Made by a program: the position numbers and the translations under genes. DNA of 47,576 nucleotides from an uncultured Bacteroidota bacterium (GTDB lineage: Bacteria > Bacteroidota > Bacteroidia > Bacteroidales > P3), in the NCBI GenBank assembly GCA_900545215.1, contig UQXW01000009.1:1-47576 (forward strand). Direction: 5' to 3'. The notes under the pieces are model-generated. The model worked only from the letters and a program-made list of their open reading frames with translations. It was not told the DNA's origin and did not search any database. Below, one piece after another: positions 39,735-47,576 of the stretch. Position 1 is the stretch's first letter; the number at the start of each line of letters is the position of its first letter.

Positions 39735-42191
39735 CTACTGCGGATCGACATCCGTGATTATCCGAACATGGTTTTTCGGCACGGAGGCATACATCTCTTC
39801 GTTCAAACGAAGTATTGCTTCCTTGGCTTTGGCGTATGATAGGTTTCTTTCGAGTTTCAGAATTATGTTCTTGATGTAGAAGTTCCTTATGCGGCTTATC
39901 GGAGGATATTCTGGACCTAAAATACGACCGCCGAATATGCTTCGCAATTTCAGTGCATACGTATCGGCAAAGCCGTTCAGTTCTTTGTGGTCTCTGCATT
40001 GCAGACTTATCCGCAACAAGTGGTAGAAAGGAGGGTAGCGAAAGAGTTTGCGTTCGACAATCTGCTTGTTGTACATAGCTTCGTAGTTATGTGAACATAT
40101 ATCTTTGAAAACAGGGTGAAGCGGATTGAAGGTCTGAATGATTACCCTGCCTTTTTCTTTGCTTCTTCCTGCCCTTCCCGCAAGCTGGGTCAGCAAATCG
40201 AAGCAACGTTCGTAAGACCTGAAATCGGGGTAGTTCAACATACCGTCCGCATCTATTATGCCGACCAAACCGACGTTTGCAAAATCGAATCCCTTGCTTA
40301 CAAGCTGTGTGCCGCATAGAATATCCGTTCTGCCATTGCCGAAATCATCGATGATTTTTTGATACGCTCCTTTGTTGCGAACGCTGTCCGCATCCATTCT
40401 TGCCACTACCGCATTCGGGAAATACTTCTTGGCTTCCTCCTCTAACTTTTCGCTTCCGTTGCCTGTCATTCTCACGGAACGACTTCTGCATTGAGGACAC
40501 TCCGAAACTACGGGTAAGGTTTCTCCGCAGTAATGACAATTCAGCATACCGCCGTGCTTATGCACCGTAAGGGAGACATCGCAGTTCGGACACTTGGCGA
40601 TCCAACCGCAAACGTCGCAACGAAGCGAAGAAGCGAAGCCTCGGAGATTTCGGAAAAGTATAACCTGTCTGCCGCTTTGCAAAGTATTTTCAATATTCCT
40701 GTAAAGAAGTTCGGAAAAGATGGAATACATGCTGTGTTGCTTGTAGTCCTGTCTCAAATCAGCCAAAAGAATTTCGGGCAACTCATAACCGGCATAACGT
40801 TTCGTCAACTTGGCATAGGCGAAACGCTCCGTCTGTGCATTGAAGAAAGACTCCACGGAAGGTGTTGCAGAACCGAGTACCACCTTCACTCCTTTGGTTT
40901 GAGCAAGATAAACAGCCGCATCCTTGGCATTGTATCTCGGTGCAGGCTCCGACTGTTTGAAGCCGCTGTCATGTTCCTCATCGACAATCACAAGCCCAAG
41001 ATTGGAAAACGGAAGGAAGATGGAGGAACGCGAACCTATTATTATGCGGTAGCTTTCAGCCATATCCTCGCTTTTTACCTTATGCCATATCTCCACCCTC
41101 TCGTCCTTGGAGAAGCGGCTGTGATAAACTCCAACCTTTTTCCCGAAATATTTTTCCAAACGATTGATGAGATGAGCCGTAAGGGCAATTTCCGGAAGCA
41201 GATACAGAACTTGTTTGCCTTCTTCCAGCATTCGTGCAATCAATTTGATATAAACTTCCGTCTTTCCGCTGCCTGTAACTCCGTGAAGCAAACTCACGTT
41301 CTTTGTATTCCATGATTGAGTAATTCGATTGTATGCTTCACTTTGTTCGTCATTAAGAATTATCGTATCCGAATCGACAGTCTCCCGATTGCCGGCAAGT
41401 CTGCTGTATGCCGAACGTTCTATTGCAAGTATTCCTTTCTTGATTAAAGTCTGTACGGAACTTGGAGAATTGTCTCTTTGGAAGTCCGAACGCTTCACTA
41501 TGCCGCTTTTCTGTTCTGCAACTATGAACCTCATCAACGTTTCCAACTGTGAAGCACAGTTTTTTCGGCTTTCCAATTCTTTAATCCTGCATTGCAGTTG
41601 CTCCTTGCCCCTGCACTCCTCGCCGAAGACCAAATAATCCTCTGTCTTGGGGCTGTATCGGTCGTACAACTGTTCGTCTGCAATAATCACCTGCCGTTCC
41701 ATCAGTTTTGTGATGATAGGCAGAATATGTAAATCGTCCATATAAACGGCGATTTTATCGATGTCGGTGGTTTTTTTCGCCGCAACGAATTTCAGAATTC
41801 TTATTTCCTTATCCGAAAAGCCCGTTGTATCTCCCGTGAAATCTGGAGACACCAACAACTTCGTTTCACTCTTCAATCTGAAAGCGGCAGGCAGACCCGC
41901 AAGCATTACATCGCCTATATAGCAAGCGTAATAATCGGCAATCCATTGCCAAAAGGAAAGATTTTCTTGGGAAATGACGGCTTCTGTGTCTATGAGTTCC
42001 AAGATGAATTTCACGCTTTGCACTCGTGGAACCCTGTTATGCAACTCTGCAACCAAAGCACTGTAAATTCTTTTGTTGCCGAACTGAACCGCTACCCTGC
42101 AACCAATCTTCACCTGCCCTTGCAAATCGGTCGGAATACGATAAGTGAACGTCCGTGGCAAGTGAAGCGGCAATATAACTTCACAAAACAT
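39735..42191 (-). CDS. priA: Primosomal protein N' (PriA helicase)
   Basis: The 818-residue superfamily 2 helicase should restart stalled replication forks. It shows an N-terminal DNA-binding domain (EVILPLHLPRTFTYRIP), Walker A GVTGSGKTEVY, the DEEHD box, GSATPSVES, and a zinc-binding cysteine cluster (CDVCGWIAKCPNCDVSLTVH ... CHYCG ... CPQCRS). The C-terminal helicase domain has GTQLVSKGFDFANVGLVGI and QLAGRAGR. All parts are intact. It is the last gene of the pgk-SDR-meaB-META-priA run, 44 bases after the META gene. Confidence 0.96.
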   Translation of the reverse strand: MFCEVILPLHLPRTFTYRIPTDLQGQVKIGCRVAVQFGNKRIYSALVAELHNRVPRVQSVKFILELIDTEAVISQENLSFWQWIADYYACYIGDVMLAGLPAAFRLKSETKLLVSPDFTGDTTGFSDKEIRILKFVAAKKTTDIDKIAVYMDDLHILPIITKLMERQVIIADEQLYDRYSPKTEDYLVFGEECRGKEQLQCRIKELESRKNCASQLETLMRFIVAEQKSGIVKRSDFQRDNSPSSVQTLIKKGILAIERSAYSRLAGNRETVDSDTIILNDEQSEAYNRITQSWNTKNVSLLHGVTGSGKTEVYIKLIARMLEEGKQVLYLLPEIALTAHLINRLEKYFGKKVGVYHSRFSKDERVEIWHKVKSEDMAESYRIIIGSRSSIFLPFSNLGLVIVDEEHDSGFKQSEPAPRYNAKDAAVYLAQTKGVKVVLGSATPSVESFFNAQTERFAYAKLTKRYAGYELPEILLADLRQDYKQHSMYSIFSELLYRNIENTLQSGRQVILFRNLRGFASSLRCDVCGWIAKCPNCDVSLTVHKHGGMLNCHYCGETLPVVSECPQCRSRSVRMTGNGSEKLEEEAKKYFPNAVVARMDADSVRNKGAYQKIIDDFGNGRTDILCGTQLVSKGFDFANVGLVGIIDADGMLNYPDFRSYERCFDLLTQLAGRAGRSKEKGRVIIQTFNPLHPVFKDICSHNYEAMYNKQIVERKLFRYPPFYHLLRISLQCRDHKELNGFADTYALKLRSIFGGRILGPEYPPISRIRNFYIKNIILKLERNLSYAKAKEAILRLNEEMYASVPKNHVRIITDVDPQ

Positions 42192-42235
42192 CAGCGTCTT
42201 TGTGTTTCCGATTTGTCAAAAGGCTGTAAAGCATG

Positions 42236-42679
42236 TTATTTCTCAAAAATCAACAATACCTTATCGTCTTTCAGCAACATCAAAGTATCATTCTGCAGGG
42301 TGAAAGAGTTAACCTTGTCGAGTAATTGCAGATACCTGTCTTCCAAATTCATGTCCTGTTGCGGGCAAGCCATCAATGTACAAGCCATTTGTTTGAAAGA
42401 AAGTTTGTTTTTCTTGGTTGCGAACTTACCGAAGTAGCGATTGCAACCCGAAAAGCCGCTTACATTTTCCGGTTCCGAAGTAAGCAAGAGGGTTATAGGC
42501 TCACAACCCTCTTCATATTTCATATTCTTGGAACCCATCTTCACAAGCCTCCATTCGTTATTGAAAAGCATTGTGTCATCAGCCTTTACGACTTTCTCTT
42601 TCTTGCTGAGCGAACATGCGGACAGCAAAATAAATACTCCGATAAAGCCTAAGAAATTCCGTAATCCGATTTTAATCAT
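42236..42679 (-). CDS. META-domain (HslJ-like) lipoprotein
   Basis: The 147-residue protein has a lipoprotein signal ending in the lipobox LLSAC (C22), then a META domain: NEWRLVKMGSK, VSGFSGCNRYFGKF, and LSFKQMACTLMACPQQDMNLEDRYLQLLDKVNSF. Such proteins (HslJ, META) are outer-membrane or periplasmic and linked to heat or drug tolerance, with no known mechanism. Four further Cys residues could form disulphides. It starts 6 bases after meaB and may be translationally linked to it. Confidence 0.85.
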   Translation of the reverse strand: MIKIGLRNFLGFIGVFILLSACSLSKKEKVVKADDTMLFNNEWRLVKMGSKNMKYEEGCEPITLLLTSEPENVSGFSGCNRYFGKFATKKNKLSFKQMACTLMACPQQDMNLEDRYLQLLDKVNSFTLQNDTLMLLKDDKVLLIFEK

Positions 42680-42685
42680 ATCAAC

Positions 42686-43789
42686 TTACTTTGCCAGACT
42701 TTCAAAATACCCGTCCAATAATTTTTGTGCTGCCATGTATGCAGAGACGCGGTCTTCCAATACATCGTTTTTCAGTTTCTCCAAACGTTCTTCAACGAAA
42801 GATGAATCATAGAAGCGTTCCGTAAGAGTATTGTTGATGGTTTCGGTAAGTATTCTGAGGTTTTGTTCGTTTCTTTTCTTGTAAAAGAAGCCGTTTGCCT
42901 TGGTTTGGGCAACGTAATCCATCACAGTCTCCCACATTTTTTCTATTCCGCTGCCTGTATATGCCGATGAGGTGAATACAATCGGCTTCCAACCGTTCTC
43001 GTTCTTTGGAAACAAAGAAAGGGCACTGCGGTATTGCGTTGCCGCAAGTTCAGCCCGCTCGGGGTCAAGCTCGGCTTTGTTTATGGAAATGGCGTCTGCC
43101 ATTTCCATAATGCCTCTCTTGATACCTTGAAGCTCGTCTCCTGCATTGGAAAGTTGCAAAAGCAGGAAAAAATCGACCATTGAATGAGCTACAACTTCGC
43201 TTTGTCCCACTCCGACAGTCTCCACGAAAACCACATCGAAGCCGGCTGCTTCGCAAAGGATTATCGTCTCACGTGTTTTGCGGGCAACACCTCCCAAACT
43301 GCCTGCCGAAGGGGAAGGACGTATGAATGCATTCGGATCATTCGCCAATTCCTCCATACGAGTTTTGTCTCCCAATATGCTTCCTTTGGTTTTCTCGCTC
43401 GTAGGGTCTATTGCCAAGACTGCCAACTTGTGTCCGCTGCGAGTGAGCTTGACTCCCAATGCTTCAATAGTTGTACTCTTACCAACACCGGGTACTCCAG
43501 TTATGCCGACTCTTATACTCTTTCCTGCATAAGGCAAACAGCGTTCGATTATTCGCTGAGCCTTTTGCTGGTGTTTGGCGAGATTGCTTTCCACAAGGGT
43601 GATTGCTTGCGACAACATCACCCTGTCGGAATTCAATATGCCTTCCACATATTCATCGACGCTGATTTCCTTACGTTTTTTCAGTCTTTCAAGATACAGA
43701 TTGCTCACAGAAGAAGGCTTTTCGCCCATGGCCTGTTGCACCTTCAAGGCTGTGTCGGGATTGTCTTCGTCTATTATTTTATCGTACAT
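42686..43789 (-). CDS. meaB: Methylmalonyl-CoA mutase-associated GTPase MeaB
   Basis: The 367-residue G3E-type GTPase protects and helps load adenosylcobalamin into methylmalonyl-CoA mutase. Motifs: Walker A GVPGVGKSTT (about 95-104), switch region ETVGVGQSE and the helical N and C-terminal dimerisation arms. The mutase subunits are not in the window. The organism therefore probably uses the succinate-propionate route too, besides the B12-dependent lysine aminomutase. It is located 6 bases after the SDR gene and 6 bases before the META lipoprotein gene in the same operon. Confidence 0.93.
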   Translation of the reverse strand: MYDKIIDEDNPDTALKVQQAMGEKPSSVSNLYLERLKKRKEISVDEYVEGILNSDRVMLSQAITLVESNLAKHQQKAQRIIERCLPYAGKSIRVGITGVPGVGKSTTIEALGVKLTRSGHKLAVLAIDPTSEKTKGSILGDKTRMEELANDPNAFIRPSPSAGSLGGVARKTRETIILCEAAGFDVVFVETVGVGQSEVVAHSMVDFFLLLQLSNAGDELQGIKRGIMEMADAISINKAELDPERAELAATQYRSALSLFPKNENGWKPIVFTSSAYTGSGIEKMWETVMDYVAQTKANGFFYKKRNEQNLRILTETINNTLTERFYDSSFVEERLEKLKNDVLEDRVSAYMAAQKLLDGYFESLAK

Positions 43790-43795
43790 AGGTTT

Positions 43796-44551
43796 CTATT
43801 TCTTGAAAAAGTGTCCCGAATCGGCTTGTGCCGTCGGCATTATCGTCAAATCGTTAATGCAAACATGAGCAGGAAGAGATACGCAATAGTATATCGTATC
43901 GGCTATATCCTCTGCCGTAAGCGGTGTGAAACCTTTGTATGTCGCTGCCGCTTTTTCTTCGTCTCCATGAAATCGCACGATTGAAAATTCCGTTTCAACA
44001 GCTCCCGGGCAGATGTTGGTTACCTTAACCCCGTATGGAAGTGCGTCAATTCTGATTGCTTTGCTTATGGCATCAACCGCATGTTTAGAGGCACAGTAAA
44101 CATTGCCCTCTGCATAGACCTGTTTGCCTGCGATGGAACAGAGGTTGACTATATGACCGCCATTATTTCGGCACATCATCGGAAGTATTATCCTGCTTAC
44201 GTACAGCAAACCCTTGACATTGGTATCTATCATTCTGTCCCAATCCTCTATGGCACCTTCCTGAATAGGCTCTTTCCCCAAAGCACCGCCGGCATTGTTC
44301 ACAAGCAAATCAATCTTTGCCCATTTGCCGGAAAGCGTTCCGAGATTGGATTTCACTTCTTCGCATTTGCTGACATCGAAAACAAGACTCAATACATCAG
44401 CCCCTGCTTTCTTCAATTCCTTCTCCAAATCGGCAAGTCTGTCTGTTCGCCTTCCCGTAATCACGAGGTCGTATCCGTTTTCGGCTAACTTGATTGCAAG
44501 CGCTCTGCCGATGCCTGAACTTGCTCCTGTAACTATCGCTGTTTTTCTCAT
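43796..44551 (-). CDS. SDR-family oxidoreductase (YdfG-like)
   Basis: The 251-residue short-chain dehydrogenase has TGASSGIG (8-15), the NADPH-preferring GRRTDR after the second strand, NNAGG, the catalytic Ser in LCSIAG and YCASK. The pattern matches the YdfG group, which oxidises L-serine, L-allo-threonine and other 3-hydroxy acids in an NADP-dependent way. The actual substrate cannot be inferred from sequence. It follows pgk by 20 bases and precedes meaB by 6 bases. Confidence 0.88.
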   Translation of the reverse strand: MRKTAIVTGASSGIGRALAIKLAENGYDLVITGRRTDRLADLEKELKKAGADVLSLVFDVSKCEEVKSNLGTLSGKWAKIDLLVNNAGGALGKEPIQEGAIEDWDRMIDTNVKGLLYVSRIILPMMCRNNGGHIVNLCSIAGKQVYAEGNVYCASKHAVDAISKAIRIDALPYGVKVTNICPGAVETEFSIVRFHGDEEKAAATYKGFTPLTAEDIADTIYYCVSLPAHVCINDLTIMPTAQADSGHFFKK

Positions 44552-44571
44552 TGCTTCTTATCCTTATAAAA

Positions 44572-45765
44572 TCAGTCCGTTATGGCCTTTATTCCCGGTA
44601 ATGTCTTTCCTTCCAAGTATTCCAACATTGCTCCTCCGCCTGTGGAGATATATGAAATCTTATCTGCAAATCCTGATTTCTTGACTGCGGAAACGCTGTC
44701 TCCTCCGCCGACTGCCGCAAAGGCACCTTTCTCGGTTGCTTTGGCAACAAATTCTGCAATACTGTTGGTTCCTTTGGCAAAGGTCTCAAATTCAAACACT
44801 CCGATAGGACCGTTCCAAAGTATTGTGGATGATTCGAGAATTACCTTGCCGAACAATTCTATTGTCTTTTCACCTGCGTCCATTCCTTCCCAACCATCGG
44901 GAATATCGATTTCGGAACAATATTTCACGTTGCAATCATTCGAGAACGAATCACCTGCCAATATATCCACAGGCAGGGAAAGTTTTACGTTTTCTTTCTC
45001 TGCCTGCTCCTGCAAATCCAAAGCCACCTGCAATTTATCGTCCTCGCAAATCGAATTGCCTATACGTTTTCCCGCAGCCTTTGCAAAAGTATAGCTCATG
45101 CCGCCTCCTATAATCAGATTATCGACCAAAGGCAACAGATTTTTGATTACATCTATCTTGGAGGAGATTTTGCTGCCGCCGATTATGGCAGTAAAAGGCT
45201 TTGCAGGCTTTGTCATCAAACGGGTAAGGTTAAGAATTTCATGCTCCATCAAAAGACCGAAATACTTGTCCTTAGGGAAGAAACGGGCTATCGTAGCCGT
45301 TGAAGCATGCTCCCTGTGAGCTGCACCGAATGCGTCATTCACATAGCAATCTCCCAAAGATGCCAAAGTCTTTGCAAATTCCACATCGCCCTTTGTCTCT
45401 TCGGGGTAGAAGCGAATGTTTTCCAACATCATTACATCTCCACCCTTCAAACCGTTTGCCAAAGATTTTATCTCGGTAAAGTCAAGGCTTTGAGTGAATA
45501 CCACAGGCCTTTTGATGATACCCGACAAATAATCTGCCACAGGCTTCAAACTCAAATCGGCTTCAAAACCGCCTTTTTTCGGACGGCCGAAATGAGCCAT
45601 CAATATAATGGAAGCCCCGTCGTTCAACAGTTTGTTGATAGTAGGCATTGCCTCACATATCCTCGTATCGTCGGTTATATTTTTATGCTCGTCAACCGGC
45701 ACATTGAAATCCACACGCAACAGAACCTTTCTGCCGGCGAAGTTTACGTCCTTTATACTCTTCAT
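44572..45765 (-). CDS. pgk: Phosphoglycerate kinase
   Basis: The 397-residue glycolytic enzyme moves phosphate between 1,3-bisphosphoglycerate and ADP. Typical motifs are VLLRVDFNVP near the start, LMAHFGRPKKGG, LENIRFYPEE, DAFGAAHREHAST and the C-terminal FAAVGGGDSVSAV. The frame is open to 45873, but homology starts at MKSIKDVNFAGRK (ATG 45765), downstream of a clear promoter. It is first in a five-gene run ending in priA. Confidence 0.96.
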   Translation of the reverse strand: MKSIKDVNFAGRKVLLRVDFNVPVDEHKNITDDTRICEAMPTINKLLNDGASIILMAHFGRPKKGGFEADLSLKPVADYLSGIIKRPVVFTQSLDFTEIKSLANGLKGGDVMMLENIRFYPEETKGDVEFAKTLASLGDCYVNDAFGAAHREHASTATIARFFPKDKYFGLLMEHEILNLTRLMTKPAKPFTAIIGGSKISSKIDVIKNLLPLVDNLIIGGGMSYTFAKAAGKRIGNSICEDDKLQVALDLQEQAEKENVKLSLPVDILAGDSFSNDCNVKYCSEIDIPDGWEGMDAGEKTIELFGKVILESSTILWNGPIGVFEFETFAKGTNSIAEFVAKATEKGAFAAVGGGDSVSAVKKSGFADKISYISTGGGAMLEYLEGKTLPGIKAITD

Positions 45766-45791
45766 ATTCTTTCTTGTTTTGAAATTTTCCA

Positions 45792-45799
45792 CAAAGGTA
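45792..45799 (-). promoter_or_regulatory. pgk operon promoter
   Basis: Minus-strand TACCTTTG; leader about 20-25 bases. It rules out translation from the frame start at 45873. Confidence 0.7.
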
Positions 45800-45969
45800 A
45801 CACTTATCCGTAACATATAGTTCGCCTGCCTCGAAAATTTCAACCGGCATACGTCTCGCCTTATCGGGAACACGAAACATCAATGCACATCGTTCCACAC
45901 CTCCTTCAAACAAAAACATATAAGAAAACACACCTTGCACATATAAGACAATAAACCTTTGCGACACGA

Positions 45970-45996
45970 AAAAGAGCGGCCTTACACCGCTCTTTT
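45970..45996 (-). terminator. Terminator after the DUF4468 gene
   Basis: Ten-bp stem AAAAGAGCGG (45970-45979) and CCGCTCTTTT (45987-45996) with a 7-base loop, followed on the minus strand by TTTTTCG-like sequence. It lies 20 bases beyond the stop at 46016. The gap 45800-45969 shows nothing else that I can support. Confidence 0.8.
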
Positions 45997-46015
45997 GAGT
46001 TTATACGGGAATTAT

Positions 46016-46654
46016 TTACCATTCTTCGGTTTCGTTGCCGATAACTCCGTTCTTAATGCTTTCTTCGATGTTGTGCATTATGACATTGGAATAAGCAACA
46101 ACTTGTACGAGTGCTTCGCAACACATGCTTTTGTTGTGCTTACTTTTGGAGTTGAATGGGTAGCAATCAGATATAAACCACTCGTCTCTTCGTGGACGAT
46201 TATCTTGGTACAAATATGATTGCACAGTATAAGTAACTCTTACTTTTCCATCTTTTATATCGCATTTCAAAATTGGTTCTGCGTTAATATGCTTATCGTA
46301 TGTAAAGCGTTCAGCAACTCTCCCTATTCCGATTTTTGCAATGATAGTACCTGTCTCTTTGTCGTTGAGTTCGATAGCGTTTTTGGCATCTTTGAACGTT
46401 GTCGAGAACCAGTAATTCAAAATCACATAGAGTTGGTCTTTGGTCTTACCTTTCGCCTCGATTATCTGCGAAAAAGACAATGCTCCATTCTTGTCGAGCG
46501 TAGCCTGTGAAGCTATATTTTGAGCAGCTTTTTCCCAATCGTCGCTATAACGTTCAATGGCATATTTTTTCAACTCTTTTTCGGTCATTATTTGACCAAA
46601 AACCGACACCGAAAACATCACAAAAGTGATGAGTGAAAATACTACTTTTTTCAT
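46016..46654 (-). CDS. DUF4468 exported protein
   Basis: The 212-residue protein has a signal peptide (MKKVVFSLITFVMFSVSVFGQ, cleavage near Q21). The central part LSFSQIIEAKGKTKDQLYVILNYWFSTTFKDAKNAIELNDKETGTIIAKIGIG is the DUF4468 (TBP-like fold) pattern common in Bacteroidota. The last ~70 residues include a pair of Cys (MCCEA). It should be periplasmic or surface associated; function is unknown. It lies 5 bases after the zinc-ribbon gene, so the two probably share a transcript that may start at structured element copy 2. Confidence 0.83.
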   Translation of the reverse strand: MKKVVFSLITFVMFSVSVFGQIMTEKELKKYAIERYSDDWEKAAQNIASQATLDKNGALSFSQIIEAKGKTKDQLYVILNYWFSTTFKDAKNAIELNDKETGTIIAKIGIGRVAERFTYDKHINAEPILKCDIKDGKVRVTYTVQSYLYQDNRPRRDEWFISDCYPFNSKSKHNKSMCCEALVQVVAYSNVIMHNIEESIKNGVIGNETEEW

Positions 46655-46659
46655 AGTGC

Positions 46660-47040
46660 TTACTTTTTACTTGCTATCTGATTACTGATTTGGGATAATT
46701 TTTCGGATATGTTGCAAATCACATAAACGAAGAAACGTAGGACTAAACTGCCGACAAGCATCGACAAGGAAGACGATAACCCGAGTACTACGTTCATTTC
46801 GCCTGTGAATGTGGCAAGAAGAATGATAACGGCTGCAATTATGCAGACTGCTAAAATTCCATCTGTAATGTTTTTTAACCATTTCTCGGCGGAATTATCC
46901 ACATCAAAACTATCCACTCCCATTTCGGTTAATCTTGGTTCATTTAATGTCGGATTTGACGTTTCACAATCCGGGCATTTCTTGTTATCCATTGGGTATT
47001 CGTTACCGCATTTTGGACACTTTACAAAAGTATTATCCAT
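46660..47040 (-). CDS. Zinc-ribbon membrane protein
   Basis: The 126-residue protein begins with a zinc ribbon, VKCPKCGNEYPMDNKKCPDCET (Cys 8, 11, 22 and 25), followed by a polar linker and two membrane helices (about 62-80 and 84-110), then a short polar tail. Zinc-ribbon membrane proteins of this kind have no assigned role. It precedes the DUF4468 gene by 5 bases and is 65 bases downstream of structured element copy 2, so it may be governed by that leader. Confidence 0.75.
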   Translation of the reverse strand: MDNTFVKCPKCGNEYPMDNKKCPDCETSNPTLNEPRLTEMGVDSFDVDNSAEKWLKNITDGILAVCIIAAVIILLATFTGEMNVVLGLSSSLSMLVGSLVLRFFVYVICNISEKLSQISNQIASKK

Positions 47041-47105
47041 TTCTGTTCATGCCGGTTATATCCCATCGGCTCATCGGTTTAATTGACTTTTCTGTTCTTA
47101 CTTGT

Positions 47106-47498
47106 TTTTATCTCCGCCCAAGTCCCAAAGACGATTTATATTTTGCGAACTTCGCCCGCTTTGTCTCTTCCCTTTGCGTACGGACATAAAAAAAACGTGG
47201 GACTTGTATCTTATCGACTATATGAGGTTCTGGACTACCCAACCAATCAAATAAGTAAAGCCCACGAAATTCATCGTGAGCGTTTACTGCTTTACATTGA
47301 TTGGTCATTTATGAAACGGTCCAGATTTCATATAGTCAAGTATAAGCAAAAACGCTTTATTATGTCATATAAATACGTACTGAATCAATATAAACTCTTT
47401 CTTCTGTTGCCTCCTTTCTGCAATGGTTTGATTTCAACTTGCAAAAGTATGAATTTTTCATGGTTCAATACACACAATCAAGAGAAAAAGTAGAGAGG
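47106..47498 (-). ncRNA. Structured repeat RNA element, copy 2 (candidate cis-acting leader)
   Basis: This is the second copy of the block at 30882-31276, in the same orientation and with the same promoter box (TACTTTTG at 47442-47449). It can form helix A (47328-47339 with 47214-47225, 12 bp), helix B (47297-47305 with 47242-47250, 9 bp), hairpin C (47260-47267 with 47274-47281) and helix D (47198-47205 with 47120-47127). Arms of A and B have different sequence from copy 1 yet still pair fully. The homology to copy 1 stops at GGCGGAGATAAAA. The rest of the right edge (47499-47576) shows no gene. Confidence 0.7.
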
Positions 47499-47576
47499 GT
47501 AGAAAATGTATGAAAGTAAAGAGAGGTACGAGTGAAAAATATAAAGAGTATCCTTTCAAACCGTGTTCGCAAAATG

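Noticed and set aside
45692..45967. 91-codon minus-strand frame upstream of pgk
   Set aside because: It overlaps the pgk start and promoter and shows no family; a promoter lies inside it.

Overview
The window reads as chromosome of a strictly anaerobic, amino-acid-fermenting Bacteroidales bacterium (Bacteroidota). The evidence is: (i) most promoters that can be picked out carry the Bacteroidota -7 box TAnnTTTG, some with a -33 TTG/TTTG, and there is little Shine-Dalgarno sequence; (ii) gene neighbourhoods and families typical of the phylum, such as ftsX-DUF3098-uppP-truB, DUF5606 plus S4, DUF4468 and an LTA-synthase-like sulfatase; (iii) a [FeFe]-hydrogenase maturase (hydF) and lysine-to-butyrate fermentation genes. 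I cannot name a species.

Layout. 1-425: no recognisable gene. 426-3083 (-): ftsX, DUF3098, uppP, truB, divergent from lysC (+). 4455-6237: NUDIX hydrolase (-), pyrE and a START-like protein (+). 6549-10898 (+): kamD-kamE (lysine 5,6-aminomutase), an orphan CoA-transferase beta subunit, a MaoC-type (R)-enoyl-CoA hydratase and an SDR reductase. 11154-15573 (-): a frameshifted glycosyltransferase, a tiny lipoprotein, a PAS protein, phosphate butyryltransferase, a four-helix-bundle S23 protein and a dihydroorotate-dehydrogenase-like protein. 15784-20570 (+): TPR membrane protein, hydF, DUF4810/DUF799 lipoprotein pair, radA. 20597-23263 (-): P-type Ca2+ ATPase. 23457-25018 (+): manA and gamma carbonic anhydrase. 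25159-29682 (-): DUF5606, S4 protein, POT peptide transporter, LTA-synthase-like sulfatase. 30109-33620 (-): accessory-looking stretch with a PKD lipoprotein, structured repeat copy 1, and an ATPase plus putative PD-(D/E)xK nuclease pair. 34508-38183 (+): etfB, etfA, acyl-CoA dehydrogenase. 38304-39696 (+): two MGMT-family genes and ispF. 39735-45765 (-): pgk, SDR, meaB, META lipoprotein, priA. 46016-47040 (-): DUF4468 protein and zinc-ribbon membrane protein, preceded by structured repeat copy 2.

How the genes work together. KamDE acts in lysine fermentation, which yields acetoacetate and crotonyl-CoA. The CoA transferase, reductase and hydratase could convert acetoacetate to crotonyl-CoA through the (R)-3-hydroxybutyryl-CoA isomer. 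EtfAB with the acyl-CoA dehydrogenase reduces crotonyl-CoA to butyryl-CoA, and Ptb offers a butyryl-phosphate exit. The remaining lysine-pathway enzymes, the CoA-transferase alpha subunit and butyrate kinase are not in the window.

The most striking signal is a roughly 395-bp element present twice (30882-31276 and 47106-47498). Both copies sit just upstream of minus-strand genes and have the same promoter. Most of the sequence is nearly identical, but two helices differ between copies by about ten compensatory base-pair changes, so the element appears to act as a folded RNA. Other signals are a possible three-way-junction RNA between kamE and the CoA-transferase gene, a family of ACGCCG-type intergenic hairpins, and an uncharacterised ATPase/nuclease pair.
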